64,000 bases of DNA from DATMBF01 sp035559595 (GCA_035559595.1 DATMBF010000028.1:1-64000); one strand, 5' to 3'. Shown: positions 9,173-18,222, counted from the first letter of the stretch. The notes: a model not told the origin generated them from the sequence alone. A program made the numbers and translations.

Positions 9173-9215
9173 TGCAGTTGAAAAAGATTTCTTTATTCAC
9201 CATTTTGAAAATGCA

Positions 9216-10358
9216 ATGCACTTCTCTGCATTTGAGACCATCCTCATTATCCTAGTCTCTTTCTATTGCTTAACGATCGTTGGGCTAATTCTTGGCCTCC
9301 TTCGCCTCAGGCCGGGGAGTTCCCGCGAGGCCCCTTTCGTATCTGTGATCGTGGCCGCTCGAAATGAAGAAAACAATATCGATAGCCTCCTGACTGCCAT
9401 CACTGAGCAGACATATACGAACTATGAAATTGTCATTGCCAATGATCGGTCGGAAGACGGAACGAGAGCGCTCATCGAGTCATGGCAGAGAAAGGATCGT
9501 CGAATTGTCCTCGTCAATATCAATAACCTATCACGTGACATGCCGGCGAAAAAGAATGCGCTCACGGCCGCCATTAGCGCTTCTCGGGGCGAAATTCTGT
9601 GCTTCACGGACGCCGACTGTCAGCCACCTCGTACATGGCTTTCAGAGCTTGTTCGGCACTTTGAACCGGAGGTGGGAATGGTCGCGGGCTACTCACCTTA
9701 TCGCCACAGCCAGAATACCACGAGGGATGGTTTTCTGGCAGAGGTACTGTTCCGGTTTATTCAATTCGAAGAATTCAAGGGGTCACTCTGGGCTGCGGGA
9801 GCCGTCGGACTTCGGTTTGGCTGGCTTTGCACCGGCCGAAATCTTGCTTATCGCCGTGAGGTCTTCGACGAAGTTGGTGGCTTTGAAAAGATTAAAATGT
9901 CGATCAGCGGTGATGACGACCTCTTCATGCAGCTCGTCCGACGTGAAACACATTGGCAAATCAGCTACGCCACTTCTCCTGAAAGCCATGTCCCAACCGT
10001 TGCTCCAAGATCATTCCGAGAGTTCCTCGAACAGCGAAAACGACATTTTTCCGCGGCGAAGTATTTCACTCCGTCCATGAAAGTCTTCTTCTTCCTCTTT
10101 CATTTAAGCAATCTTATTCTTCTTACGTCATTCCTCTACTGGCTCGCCATTCCACGGCTCACGGAAGTTATTCTGTGGGCATTTGTCGCAAAGACAACAG
10201 CCGATGCTTCACTGCTTCTCGCCGGCGGCAGAGTTCTTCGTGAATCCAATATGAACCCTTCGTTTCTTCTTTTGGAAATCCTTTACGTTTTCTATAACAC
10301 CTTCATTGGCCCACTGGGTTTGATTCGAAAGTTCGAGTGGAAGACTCAGCCAAAATAG
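9216..10358 (+). CDS. Membrane-bound family 2 glycosyltransferase
   Basis: A 380-residue GT2 enzyme: one N-terminal membrane helix (residues 5-28), a GT-A domain with VSVIVAARNEENNI and ANDRSEDGT, the metal-binding DADCQP, and two or more C-terminal helices. In the place of the usual QxxRW acceptor motif there is EQRKRHF, so this copy departs from processive synthases. It opens a six-gene operon ending at 15771. No strong promoter stands out in the 100 bp divergent gap to udk. The sugar and acceptor are unknown. Confidence 0.88.
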   Translation: MHFSAFETILIILVSFYCLTIVGLILGLLRLRPGSSREAPFVSVIVAARNEENNIDSLLTAITEQTYTNYEIVIANDRSEDGTRALIESWQRKDRRIVLVNINNLSRDMPAKKNALTAAISASRGEILCFTDADCQPPRTWLSELVRHFEPEVGMVAGYSPYRHSQNTTRDGFLAEVLFRFIQFEEFKGSLWAAGAVGLRFGWLCTGRNLAYRREVFDEVGGFEKIKMSISGDDDLFMQLVRRETHWQISYATSPESHVPTVAPRSFREFLEQRKRHFSAAKYFTPSMKVFFFLFHLSNLILLTSFLYWLAIPRLTEVILWAFVAKTTADASLLLAGGRVLRESNMNPSFLLLEILYVFYNTFIGPLGLIRKFEWKTQPK

Positions 10359-11317
10359 CAAACAGATCAGCAACCCCATCGACAATCCTTCGCTGGGGCC
10401 TCGGAAGGTTTCTCCGGCTAGTGGTCAGCATTGTCCTCTTATGGCTGCTCATTTCCTTTCTTGACGTTGCAATGATCATCCAAGCATTCGAGTTCGCTAA
10501 TCCGGTGTATTTATCTCTGGGCTGTATGCTGATCGTTGCCAATCTTGCATCGCAAATCGGCAAATGGCACACACTGCTTAAGGTCGTCAAGAACGACGCC
10601 ACATGGTTCATGGCAGCGAAATCTGTTTTCTTTGGCAATTCCATCGGTGCGGTAACTCCCGGAAATCTCGGTGAGTTTCTTGGCCGATCCCTCACCGTCG
10701 AGCACCATGCCATCTCACACATTGTCAGCTTGGCGATCTTCGACCGGTTACAGACGTTTATTATCATGGTAACAGGGTTCGCGATCGCCCTACCGTTTTT
10801 CCCGATCATGACGGCTGAGTTGCGATGGGGCATTTCGTTCGCGGTGCTTGTGCTAACCGCCGTTGCAGTCCTCAAGGCCAGACCGCTCGCCAGGTGGATT
10901 GCCAACCGTCGGTACTTCCCTTTGAATCATCCACTCGTTCAAAAAGGGTTTGAAGCTCTTCGTTTGCTTCAGCCGAGTGTTCTTCAACGAACGATTCTTT
11001 ACTCCATTCTCTTCTATCTCATTATGGGTCTTCAGTTGTTCTTTTACGTGAGAACGTTCCAACCAACCGATCTTGTCACGGCCTTTTTAGGGTTCTCAGC
11101 AATCATGGTTGCAAAATCTCTTCTACCGATCTCCCTTGCAGACCTTGGTGTTCGGGAAGCGGCATCGGTCTATTTCTTTTCCCTTCTTGGTATTTCCAAC
11201 GTCGCCGCGTTTAATGCCGCGTTGATGATGTTTGTCGGAAACATCTTCCTCCCGTCTCTTTTTGGGGTGGTGTTTGTCCCTCAAATCGCCCTTCGCGGCT
11301 CTACGAACGGACGTTGA
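10337..11317 (+). CDS. YbhN/LPG-synthase-TM family membrane protein (putative lipid or lipid-glycan flippase)
   Basis: A 326-residue protein with about eight membrane helices and the family signature region KSVFFGNSIGAVTPGNLGEFLGR plus LPISLADLGVREAA near the C terminus. This corresponds to the membrane half of MprF (UPF0104/YbhN). Family members are proposed to move lipids or lipid-linked products across the membrane. It starts with GTG at 10337 and overlaps the upstream glycosyltransferase by 22 bp, implying coupled translation. Flippase activity on the product of the neighbouring GT2 enzymes is inference. Confidence 0.85.
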   Translation: MEDSAKIANRSATPSTILRWGLGRFLRLVVSIVLLWLLISFLDVAMIIQAFEFANPVYLSLGCMLIVANLASQIGKWHTLLKVVKNDATWFMAAKSVFFGNSIGAVTPGNLGEFLGRSLTVEHHAISHIVSLAIFDRLQTFIIMVTGFAIALPFFPIMTAELRWGISFAVLVLTAVAVLKARPLARWIANRRYFPLNHPLVQKGFEALRLLQPSVLQRTILYSILFYLIMGLQLFFYVRTFQPTDLVTAFLGFSAIMVAKSLLPISLADLGVREAASVYFFSLLGISNVAAFNAALMMFVGNIFLPSLFGVVFVPQIALRGSTNGR

Positions 11318-11324
11318 TTTCATC

Positions 11325-12458
11325 ATGCCCTCCTTTGCCCCACCCTTCCTGTTAGCATTTTCTTTTCTAACCGCTCTTTATACGGTCTTTCTCCTGTTGG
11401 TCAGACAAGGGCTTCGAAAAGTTCGTGCCGCTCCCGAAACACAGATGCCATCCGACCCCCCGTTTGTGAGCATTCTTGTTGCAGCACGGAATGAAGAACA
11501 AACCATCGGCCGCTGCCTTGATGCACTTCGTCAACAAGAGTATCCAAAAGAGAAACTTGAAGTTATTGTGGTCAATGATGGATCGACCGACAAAACCGGC
11601 AAGATCCTTGAAGAGAGGGCAACGTTTCACCAAAACCTTCGGGTACTTGAACTCCCGCAGAAGCAGACACACAACAAGGCAATGGCACTGACTCATGGTG
11701 TAAAGGCGGCACGGGGAGAGGTACTGCTAACAACAGATGCAGATTGTGTTCCCTCGGCTACATGGGTGGGGTCGATGGCAGCGGAGTTCAATAGCGAGAC
11801 CGCTCTTGTTGCGGGTCCGGTAATAGAGCATGACCATTCAAGGTTTATTGCAAGGCTGAGCAAGCTGGAATTCCTTGGTTTGATTGCAACAGCAGCAGGA
11901 CTAATCGGATTGAATCGACCGATCATCTGCAACGGAGCAAATCTTGCCTTCAGGAAATCGGCATTTGAAAAGGCTGGTGGATTCGGGAACGGGATTTACG
12001 CTACTGAGGACGAAGTGCTCATGAACCGAATATACGAGCGCAATCTTGGCGCCATTCGCTTTGCCGGCAAACCAGCAGCCATTGTGAAAACTGACGGTCC
12101 GAAGAATATTACGGACTTTCTCCGGCAAAGAATCCGGTGGTCCTCCAAACGGAAAACCTTTGACGACCGGTCGATACTGTTGTTCCTCGTTTTGCTTTAC
12201 CTCTACTTTGCGGCGACTCTTGCTGGGGCAGTTCTCTGCTTTTCTTATCCATTCATGCTGCTGCCGGTTGGAATTTCGTTCCTCTTGAAATGCGCAGTCG
12301 ATGCATCAGTGTTGCACGAGGGAGGAAGACTTCTGGATGTGCCTCTTCGCTGGTCCGATTTTCTGATTGCAGAGCTTTTCCACGTTCCGTATATTGTTGT
12401 CGCTGCTTTCTTGGGACAATTCAAGACGCTTTCATGGAAAGGCAGAACGATTCGCTGA
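11325..12458 (+). CDS. Membrane-bound family 2 glycosyltransferase
   Basis: A 377-residue GT2 protein with N-terminal helix, VSILVAARNEEQTIG, VNDGSTDKT, the DADCVP metal site, and a canonical QRIRW motif followed by C-terminal helices. The start is the ATG at 11325, eight bases after the upstream stop; a longer frame from 11232 would run back through the previous gene. Second of three GT2 genes in this operon; QRIRW suggests chain-building or ceramide-glucosyltransferase-like chemistry, but the substrate is not readable. Confidence 0.88.
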   Translation: MPSFAPPFLLAFSFLTALYTVFLLLVRQGLRKVRAAPETQMPSDPPFVSILVAARNEEQTIGRCLDALRQQEYPKEKLEVIVVNDGSTDKTGKILEERATFHQNLRVLELPQKQTHNKAMALTHGVKAARGEVLLTTDADCVPSATWVGSMAAEFNSETALVAGPVIEHDHSRFIARLSKLEFLGLIATAAGLIGLNRPIICNGANLAFRKSAFEKAGGFGNGIYATEDEVLMNRIYERNLGAIRFAGKPAAIVKTDGPKNITDFLRQRIRWSSKRKTFDDRSILLFLVLLYLYFAATLAGAVLCFSYPFMLLPVGISFLLKCAVDASVLHEGGRLLDVPLRWSDFLIAELFHVPYIVVAAFLGQFKTLSWKGRTIR

Positions 12459-12470
12459 CGGGACTACCAC

Positions 12471-13082
12471 ATGACTCCATTGCTTCGCTACCTCTATCCA
12501 AATCTGCTTTGGAGCACCAGTTCTCCTTCTGTTCACCTGACCTTTGACGACGGTCCCCATCCTGGTTCAACACCACGGCTTCTCGAACTTCTCAGGAAGC
12601 ACAATGTTCTCGCAACGTTCTTCATCATTGGCAAGAACGCTTTGGCACATCCTGAGCTGGTTCGAGACATCAAAGCTCAAGGCCATGTCATTGGCAATCA
12701 CTCATTCAGCCACTCGCGCCTCTTGTTCCGCAATCCGGCATTCGTGAGCGAAGAGATCCGTCGTGCCGACGACATTCTGGGAGCAATCCTGAACGAAAAG
12801 CAGATATTCTTTCGTCCGCCCTATGGCCATCTCTCCCCGTCCATCATTAAGACGGCACACGATCACAACCACAGCATCGCCATGTGGAGTATCGACTCTC
12901 GTGATTTCAAGTCCCATTCCGGCGCCTCCGTTGCCGAACGCGTGCGGCGAAGGGCCAATCCCGGAAGCATCATCCTCTTTCACGATAATGAAGCGACCAA
13001 AAGCATACTGATGGAGACCGTCTCCCGAACAATCGACCTGCTCCAACAAAATGGTCTCGGCTTCGCGGCACTTCCAGCATGA
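12471..13082 (+). CDS. NodB-type polysaccharide deacetylase
   Basis: A 203-residue carbohydrate esterase 4 domain with the standard motifs: TFDDGPH (catalytic Asp and metal Asp), HSFSH (metal His pair), RPPYGH, DSRDF in place of the usual DxxDW, and ILFHD. No signal peptide is visible, so the enzyme may be cytoplasmic or membrane-associated. It lies between two GT2 genes and overlaps the next by ATGA, so it probably removes N-acetyl groups from the glycan made by this operon. Confidence 0.9.
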   Translation: MTPLLRYLYPNLLWSTSSPSVHLTFDDGPHPGSTPRLLELLRKHNVLATFFIIGKNALAHPELVRDIKAQGHVIGNHSFSHSRLLFRNPAFVSEEIRRADDILGAILNEKQIFFRPPYGHLSPSIIKTAHDHNHSIAMWSIDSRDFKSHSGASVAERVRRRANPGSIILFHDNEATKSILMETVSRTIDLLQQNGLGFAALPA

Positions 13083-14173
13083 CCTTCGAAACGCTTCTCC
13101 TCGCTGCCACAATTCTTTATCTCATTCAAACCGGTATTTTTCTCTGGGGAGTCCGTCGATCAGGATATCCGCAACAAAACGCAGCTCAGCCGCTGGTTTC
13201 CATCGTCATCGCCGCCCGCAATGAGGAGCGGAACTTGCGCGACTGCCTCACTTCAGTCTTGAATCAAACATACCCCAGTGATCGGTTCGAGGTCATCGTC
13301 GCCAATGACGGCTCAACAGACGGAACTGACTTGATATGCGACGATTTCCGCAATCGATACTCGAATTTTTCCTGGTTCACCACGCTGCCGGATCAACGTC
13401 TCCGGGGAAAGACGAATGCGCTGGCACAAGCGATCGACAAAGCACAAGGGGAAATTATTCTCATTACTGATGCCGATTGCGTTGTTCCTCACACTTGGGT
13501 TGAGGAAACAACACGATACTATACGCCAGAGCTTGGTATTATGGGTGGGATCACACTTCAGGAAGCGTCAAGACCCTTTCACGGCATGCAATCGCTTGAT
13601 TGGGCATATCTCCTTGGCGTGGCTTCTGCTGCCGTTCAGCTTCACACTCCATTAAGCACCATCGGCAACAACCTCTCATTTCGCAAGGAAGCATACGAGG
13701 CTGTAGGCGGGTATCGAAAGATTCCCTTTAGCGTCACGGAGGACTACACCCTGTTTCAGACAATCATCAATTCCGGCAAGTGGCAGTATGCGTATCCTAT
13801 TAACGAGCGCCTGTTGGTCATGAGTAAACCCTGTCAGACATTGCGCGATCTCATCCGACAAAAACATCGCTGGGGAAAAGGAGGGCTCGACATGAAGGTA
13901 GCTGGTTTCCTGATTATGGCGGTCAGCTATACTCTCCATGGGTCGCTTCTTGTCGGCTTGTCGGGACTCGCTTTCCTCTCGGCCTCGATTGCATTCATTG
14001 TCAAATCGTGTGCAGACTATCTCTTCGTCCACAGAGTCCTTGCTCCCCTACGCCGAACCGACTTGCTTCGATATTTCTGGTACTTCCAGCTCTACTTCAT
14101 TCTTTATGTCTTGTTCCTTCCGTTTCTCGTCGCGTTCGGTGGTAAGGTGGTGTGGAAAGGAAGGAAGTATTAA
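13079..14173 (+). CDS. Membrane-bound family 2 glycosyltransferase
   Basis: A 364-residue GT2 enzyme with N-terminal helix (residues 5-24), VSIVIAARNEERNL, ANDGSTDGT, DADCVV, a QKHRWGKGG acceptor motif and several C-terminal helices. Start ATG overlaps the deacetylase stop (ATGA). It is related in layout to the other two GT2 proteins of the operon but clearly diverged from them. Confidence 0.88.
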   Translation: MTFETLLLAATILYLIQTGIFLWGVRRSGYPQQNAAQPLVSIVIAARNEERNLRDCLTSVLNQTYPSDRFEVIVANDGSTDGTDLICDDFRNRYSNFSWFTTLPDQRLRGKTNALAQAIDKAQGEIILITDADCVVPHTWVEETTRYYTPELGIMGGITLQEASRPFHGMQSLDWAYLLGVASAAVQLHTPLSTIGNNLSFRKEAYEAVGGYRKIPFSVTEDYTLFQTIINSGKWQYAYPINERLLVMSKPCQTLRDLIRQKHRWGKGGLDMKVAGFLIMAVSYTLHGSLLVGLSGLAFLSASIAFIVKSCADYLFVHRVLAPLRRTDLLRYFWYFQLYFILYVLFLPFLVAFGGKVVWKGRKY

Positions 14174-15771
14174 TGGTTCCGTTCGTTCTTCCCCCTTTCC
14201 TCTACGCGGAAACTCATTATCGCTTTCCTTTCTTCGTCAGTCTTCTGAAGAAACCGGAACCTGAGGTTGTGATCGATGCTCCCCACCGTCTTGAACCAGG
14301 CCGACAACTTCCCTTGCTTGTGCTTGTTAAAGATGCTCACATGTACCCAGCGCTCCTGCACGAAGTGACAGCGTTCATTCGACTTCCGAATGGAGAGGAA
14401 ATTGGCAGGCAGCTGGTAACGGAACCAATTGACTTGAAAGAACAGTGGTGGTGGAAGGTTTTTGAGATCGACGTGTCACGCCTTCAAGGAACCATCGAAG
14501 TAGATGTTCGATTTACGTTGGAAACGCGAGGGAAGCGACGTGCCTACCACAACGACAATTACCGCACTTCAAGTCGTGCTCCACTTCGCATTTACATTGC
14601 TGGCGATCCTCTGCCACGGGTTCCTGGACTCTATTATGGAGATCTTCATACACACTCCCATTATACAACCGATCAAGTAGAGTATGGATCACCACCCTCT
14701 GCCTCCAGGACTTTGAGTGAGGCTATGGGGCTCTCGTTTTTTGCAGTGACAGACCATTCGTACGACCTCGATGATGCTGTTGATCATTATCTGGTGAACG
14801 ATCCGGAGTTAACCAAGTGGAAAAGCCTCCAAATGGAGCTCGATACACTGAATGCCGGGACGAAGACTTTTGTCATTATCCGAGGAGAAGAGATTAGTTG
14901 TGGAAATAGGCGCGGAAAGAACGTTCATCTTCTCAATCTTGGTGCGCGGGCGTTCTTGGCCGGTTCTGGAGACAGTGCCGAGCGATGGTTCCAGCTCAAG
15001 CCTGAGCATTCCATTCAAGAGATTGTCAAACACAAAGAAGAGAGAACACTGCTCGCAGCCGCCCATCCGACGGAACCTGTCCCCTTTCTACAAAAGTTGC
15101 TTCTTGGCAGAGACATCTGGCGTAAGGATGACTGGTCGACGGGGATCGAAGGCTTTCAGTGCGCAAATGGGACTTGGGCGGAGGGATTTCAGCAGGGGAA
15201 GCAAGAGTGGATCAGCACTCTCCTTGACGGAACTCGGATGATACTTCTTGGTGGAAATGACGCCCACGGCAATTTCAATCGCTTCCGTCAGATCGGAATT
15301 CCGTTCTTTCGGATTCGCGAATCGACGAAACACATCTGGGGCAAGATCCGCACAGCAGTTTTTGTCGATGACCCTCTGACCGAAGAGTCCATTCTCATGG
15401 CACTCAAAGGCGGGCGATGTATCGTCACCGACGGGCCTGTTGTCTCCTTTTCGGTATCACTGCAGAATGGTAAAAGCGGACACATTGGCAACCGTGTGGT
15501 GGGGAAAACTCTGACGCTCAAGTTGAGCGCGAGATCGAGTCGGGAATTTGGGGCGCTCGATGCGATACGAATCTATCGAGGTGATCTGGACAAACGCGCG
15601 GAGGGGGTGATTCAGTCTTGGGATGGGATCGCCGCGTATGCCGAGGAGCTTGAAATTCCTTTGGATGTCAGTGGACCGTCCTACCTCCGCGCTGAAGCCG
15701 TCACGTTAAGCGATTCCTGGGACTCTCTCCCCCATTTCTGCTTCACGAATCCGATCTGGATCTCACCATAA
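14173..15771 (+). CDS. PHP-domain metallohydrolase (CehA/McbA-like) with N-terminal beta domain
   Basis: A 532-residue protein. Residues 1 to about 150 look like a beta-sandwich; then YYGDLHTHSHYTTD opens a PHP-type metal site, continuing with FFAVTDHSYDL, IRGEEISC and a late GNDAHGNF. These His/Asp/Glu residues are those of the PHP/CehA group. The ATG at 14173 overlaps the upstream stop (TAATG) and has a GGAAGG ribosome-binding site. No signal peptide is seen. Its place as last gene in a glycan operon suggests hydrolysis of a phosphate or other ester in that pathway; the substrate is unknown. Confidence 0.85.
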   Translation: MVPFVLPPFLYAETHYRFPFFVSLLKKPEPEVVIDAPHRLEPGRQLPLLVLVKDAHMYPALLHEVTAFIRLPNGEEIGRQLVTEPIDLKEQWWWKVFEIDVSRLQGTIEVDVRFTLETRGKRRAYHNDNYRTSSRAPLRIYIAGDPLPRVPGLYYGDLHTHSHYTTDQVEYGSPPSASRTLSEAMGLSFFAVTDHSYDLDDAVDHYLVNDPELTKWKSLQMELDTLNAGTKTFVIIRGEEISCGNRRGKNVHLLNLGARAFLAGSGDSAERWFQLKPEHSIQEIVKHKEERTLLAAAHPTEPVPFLQKLLLGRDIWRKDDWSTGIEGFQCANGTWAEGFQQGKQEWISTLLDGTRMILLGGNDAHGNFNRFRQIGIPFFRIRESTKHIWGKIRTAVFVDDPLTEESILMALKGGRCIVTDGPVVSFSVSLQNGKSGHIGNRVVGKTLTLKLSARSSREFGALDAIRIYRGDLDKRAEGVIQSWDGIAAYAEELEIPLDVSGPSYLRAEAVTLSDSWDSLPHFCFTNPIWISP

Positions 15772-15775
15772 AACA

Positions 15776-15803
15776 ACAACGCCCTCACACGGGAGGGCGT
15801 TGT
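15776..15803. terminator. Bidirectional Rho-independent terminator
   Basis: An 11-bp perfect stem (15776-15786 with 15793-15803) and a 6-base loop, with a T-rich run after it on the plus strand and another T-rich run after it when read on the minus strand. It sits between the convergent ends of the PHP gene and the AAA+ regulator gene. Confidence 0.85.
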
Positions 15804-15822
15804 GACAGCGATTTTTACCATC

Positions 15823-16803
15823 TTAGCGACGCTGGCGCGCGCTGGCAATGCCAAGCCGCTTGAGTTTATACCGCAGTGTTTGCTCGGTCATTCCGAGGAA
15901 CGTTGCCGCCCGTGATTGATTGAAGCCAAATTTCACAAGCGCGCGTTCGATAATGCCTTTCTCGATAACATCGAGAGAATTGTCGAGCACAAAGGCCTGG
16001 CCACCAACAATATTGTTGATCATCTTGACAACTTCGGTCTTTTCGTCTGTCAACTCAGGCGGCAACACAAACTTGCCACCGGAGGAGAAGAGAATCGACT
16101 TGTCAACAACGGCCTTCAGTTCTCGAATATTCTCACGCCAGGGCTGCCGCACCAGAATATCGATTGCATTAATATCGATGGCAACCTCTTTCATGCCAAG
16201 GTCACGGCAAATCTCGGAAACAAAGTACTTCACCAGAAGCGGAATATCCTCGGGGCGCTCTCTAAGCGGTGGGACGCTGAGGAGGTCGAAGGAACGGAGC
16301 TGGTTCAAGAATTTGTCGTAAAGTTTATTCTCCTCCGCAAGTTCAGCTAAGGGGCGCTTGACAGTAAACATAAGCCGAACGTTGACCGGTTTGGACTCGT
16401 TCGAACCCATCCGCTTTGTGGTCCGTGTTTCCAGAAAGTTCAGAATTTTCATCTGATTCCGGAAACTGGCATCTTCAACTTCCTCGATCAGCAACGTACC
16501 GCCCTCTGCTATCTCGAAGATTCCTCGCTTAGTTGTTGGAGGCATCCCCGGCACGCCTTTTTCGAATCCAAAAAGAACGGCTTCGAATTCGCGATCATCC
16601 AGCACAGACGCATTGATCGACACGAACGGGTGTTGACCATCAAGGGAACCAAATTGTTGGAGATGAATATCCTTTGCAACGGCGCCTTTGCCGCTTCCTG
16701 GCTCCCCCACAATCAAGACGTCCTTGTCATTGTGAGCGAGAGTGGTGATGCGTTTGCGAAGCGCCTCCATCGCTTTGCTTTTCCCGATCAGTTGATATTC
16801 CAT
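15823..16803 (-). CDS. Sigma54-activator-like AAA+ regulator with Fis-type HTH, lacking GAFTGA
   Basis: A 326-residue protein without receiver or sensor domain. Seen: Walker A GEPGSGKG (about residues 33-40), Walker B region GGTLLIEEV, PPLRERPEDIPLL, and a C-terminal Fis helix-turn-helix (FNQSRAATFLGMTEQTLRYKLKRLGI region). In place of the GAFTGA loop that contacts sigma54 there is GVPGMP, and the usual arginine-finger segment (FREDLYYRL) reads LYDKFLNQL. It may therefore act without sigma54, as TyrR-like proteins do. I choose the ATG at 16803 with GAAAGGGG upstream; an ATG at 16851 adds 16 residues. Confidence 0.85.
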   Translation of the reverse strand: MEYQLIGKSKAMEALRKRITTLAHNDKDVLIVGEPGSGKGAVAKDIHLQQFGSLDGQHPFVSINASVLDDREFEAVLFGFEKGVPGMPPTTKRGIFEIAEGGTLLIEEVEDASFRNQMKILNFLETRTTKRMGSNESKPVNVRLMFTVKRPLAELAEENKLYDKFLNQLRSFDLLSVPPLRERPEDIPLLVKYFVSEICRDLGMKEVAIDINAIDILVRQPWRENIRELKAVVDKSILFSSGGKFVLPPELTDEKTEVVKMINNIVGGQAFVLDNSLDVIEKGIIERALVKFGFNQSRAATFLGMTEQTLRYKLKRLGIASARQRR

Positions 16804-16837
16804 AACGCTGCCCCTTTCTTTAGTAATCTGATTGCTC

Positions 16838-17029
16838 TCATTGTGGCTCATCGCCGAATATCCGTAGAATAAGTTTTTGAAGAAAATTAAGCTTCTGTTT
16901 TTGCCGAACGCGGTGCAAGAAACCGTCCATGAAGCGTCTTCGGGTTAAGAAAATGACGTACAATGAGACTATCAATGCTGTCACGCCAGCGACTAGTATG
17001 TTCAGGATCAGAAACCAGCTCTCGCTCAT
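16838..17029 (-). CDS. Possible 63-residue membrane miniprotein overlapping the upstream gene
   Basis: This frame starts inside the last 143 bp of the membrane-protein gene (16887-18038) in another frame and ends beside the alternative start of the AAA+ gene. It encodes one hydrophobic helix (residues 5-29) and a basic amphipathic tail. No ribosome-binding site is visible. It may be a genuine overlapping gene or a chance frame; low confidence. Confidence 0.25.
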   Translation of the reverse strand: MSESWFLILNILVAGVTALIVSLYVIFLTRRRFMDGFLHRVRQKQKLNFLQKLILRIFGDEPQ

Positions 17030-18038
17030 AGAAGTTGCCAGTCACGCTTGTGATAAACCGGAGACGTAAACTAAAGAACACCAGCAACAAGAGAACATTC
17101 AATAACGAAAGATAAACAGCTATCGAATGGAATTGGAGGTATTCTGCAAACTCAACCGATTTAATGTATCCGAAAAAGTGAACAATCTCAAGCGAACAGT
17201 AAGGGAGGAAGGAGAAGATAATCTTCTCGATGTATGCACCTTGAGGAGGATCGTTCTTGTACTGATAACCAAAAAAGAGAAGAATGAACACAATACACAG
17301 AACATTCATGTAGATAACGTTTGTAAACAGAGGTTTGAAGATTAAGACAAGATAGTTCTCTCCTTCGAGATATGGGAGGATCTCCTTAACACGAGCAATT
17401 TTCTTATCGATGAAGAGGGTTCCTACCTGGACACCATCATTCCACGCATAAAGGTCGGCCGATTCAGCAATTTGTTCTTGTGAGGGTTTCGTAATTCCAG
17501 CCCGCTCCAAGTCTTGAATAGCACTCGAAACCGCTTTGTAATCTAAAATATCCGGCGTCTGATACAAATAACGCGGATTGCTCAGAATCGGATAATAATA
17601 ATAAGTAAAAGTTCCACCAACGATAACGAGTGTCAGGAGATATTTCTGGTAAATTCTGAATTTTGAGAAGAGGGTATCAATGACCACATACAGAATTGCA
17701 AACGCCATGAAGAAGTAAGACGCAGCATTTGGACCATATTGGAAGAAGTAAACACTCGCGAAGGGACTGTCTGAGAAGATGGCCTTCCCCCAAAAAGGAT
17801 ACAGATACGAATGAAGAGTGAAAAGGAAGAACACGCCAAAGTTTATGAATATAGCCTTGTTCCTTGGGACCTCTTCGCGGACGTAAGTCGCGACGGAAAT
17901 CAATCCGACGAGGGCCATAACAGCGATGAGTATTACCGTGTGAAGCTCGAACTCTCTGTGTTCAAAAAAAAGGGCAAGTAATGCAAACAATGATAGAATG
18001 CCTGCCCATGATAGGAGAATCTTTTTCGCAAGTGACAT
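16887..18038 (-). CDS. Polytopic membrane protein of unknown function
   Basis: A 383-residue protein that I do not recognise. Five or six hydrophobic segments lie in residues 5-150, then a soluble loop of roughly 80 residues (with SAIQDLERAGITKPSQEQIAESADLYAWNDG), then three or four more helices and a polar, basic C-terminal tail of about 60 residues. The layout would fit a membrane sensor or assembly factor. It is the first gene behind a near-consensus promoter and is followed by the AAA+ regulator, suggesting a functional link. Confidence 0.8.
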   Translation of the reverse strand: MSLAKKILLSWAGILSLFALLALFFEHREFELHTVILIAVMALVGLISVATYVREEVPRNKAIFINFGVFFLFTLHSYLYPFWGKAIFSDSPFASVYFFQYGPNAASYFFMAFAILYVVIDTLFSKFRIYQKYLLTLVIVGGTFTYYYYPILSNPRYLYQTPDILDYKAVSSAIQDLERAGITKPSQEQIAESADLYAWNDGVQVGTLFIDKKIARVKEILPYLEGENYLVLIFKPLFTNVIYMNVLCIVFILLFFGYQYKNDPPQGAYIEKIIFSFLPYCSLEIVHFFGYIKSVEFAEYLQFHSIAVYLSLLNVLLLLVFFSLRLRFITSVTGNFYERELVSDPEHTSRWRDSIDSLIVRHFLNPKTLHGRFLAPRSAKTEA

Positions 18039-18073
18039 GACGAATTATCCAATTATTTGCGATGTGGTGAACG

Positions 18074-18102
18074 AATATACCCTGGCAATGCTCAAATGTC
18101 AA
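18074..18102 (-). promoter_or_regulatory. Predicted strong sigma70-like promoter of the membrane protein/AAA+ operon
   Basis: Minus strand TTGACA (18102-18097), 17 bp, TATATT (18079-18074): a perfect -35 box and five of six consensus positions in the -10 box. The predicted start is about 30 bases upstream of the ATG at 18038. It is divergent from the promoter at 18195-18222. Confidence 0.7.
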
Positions 18103-18194
18103 GGCTTTTCTTTGATTTTCTCGCATCTTCGTCATTTTTCGTGTGATTTTGAGCACGAAGGCCATTTCTCCAGAAAATCGGCGATTTCCGCCAG

Positions 18195-18222
18195 TTGAAA
18201 CTCAGTCAAAAACCGCTAATAT
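18195..18222 (+). promoter_or_regulatory. Predicted promoter of the triple-repeat protein gene
   Basis: Plus strand TTGAAA (18195-18200), 16 bp, TAATAT (18217-18222). It implies an untranslated leader of about 65 bases before the ATG at 18296. The -10 box lies in the short palindrome GCTAATATAGC (18215-18225), a possible operator. Confidence 0.55.
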
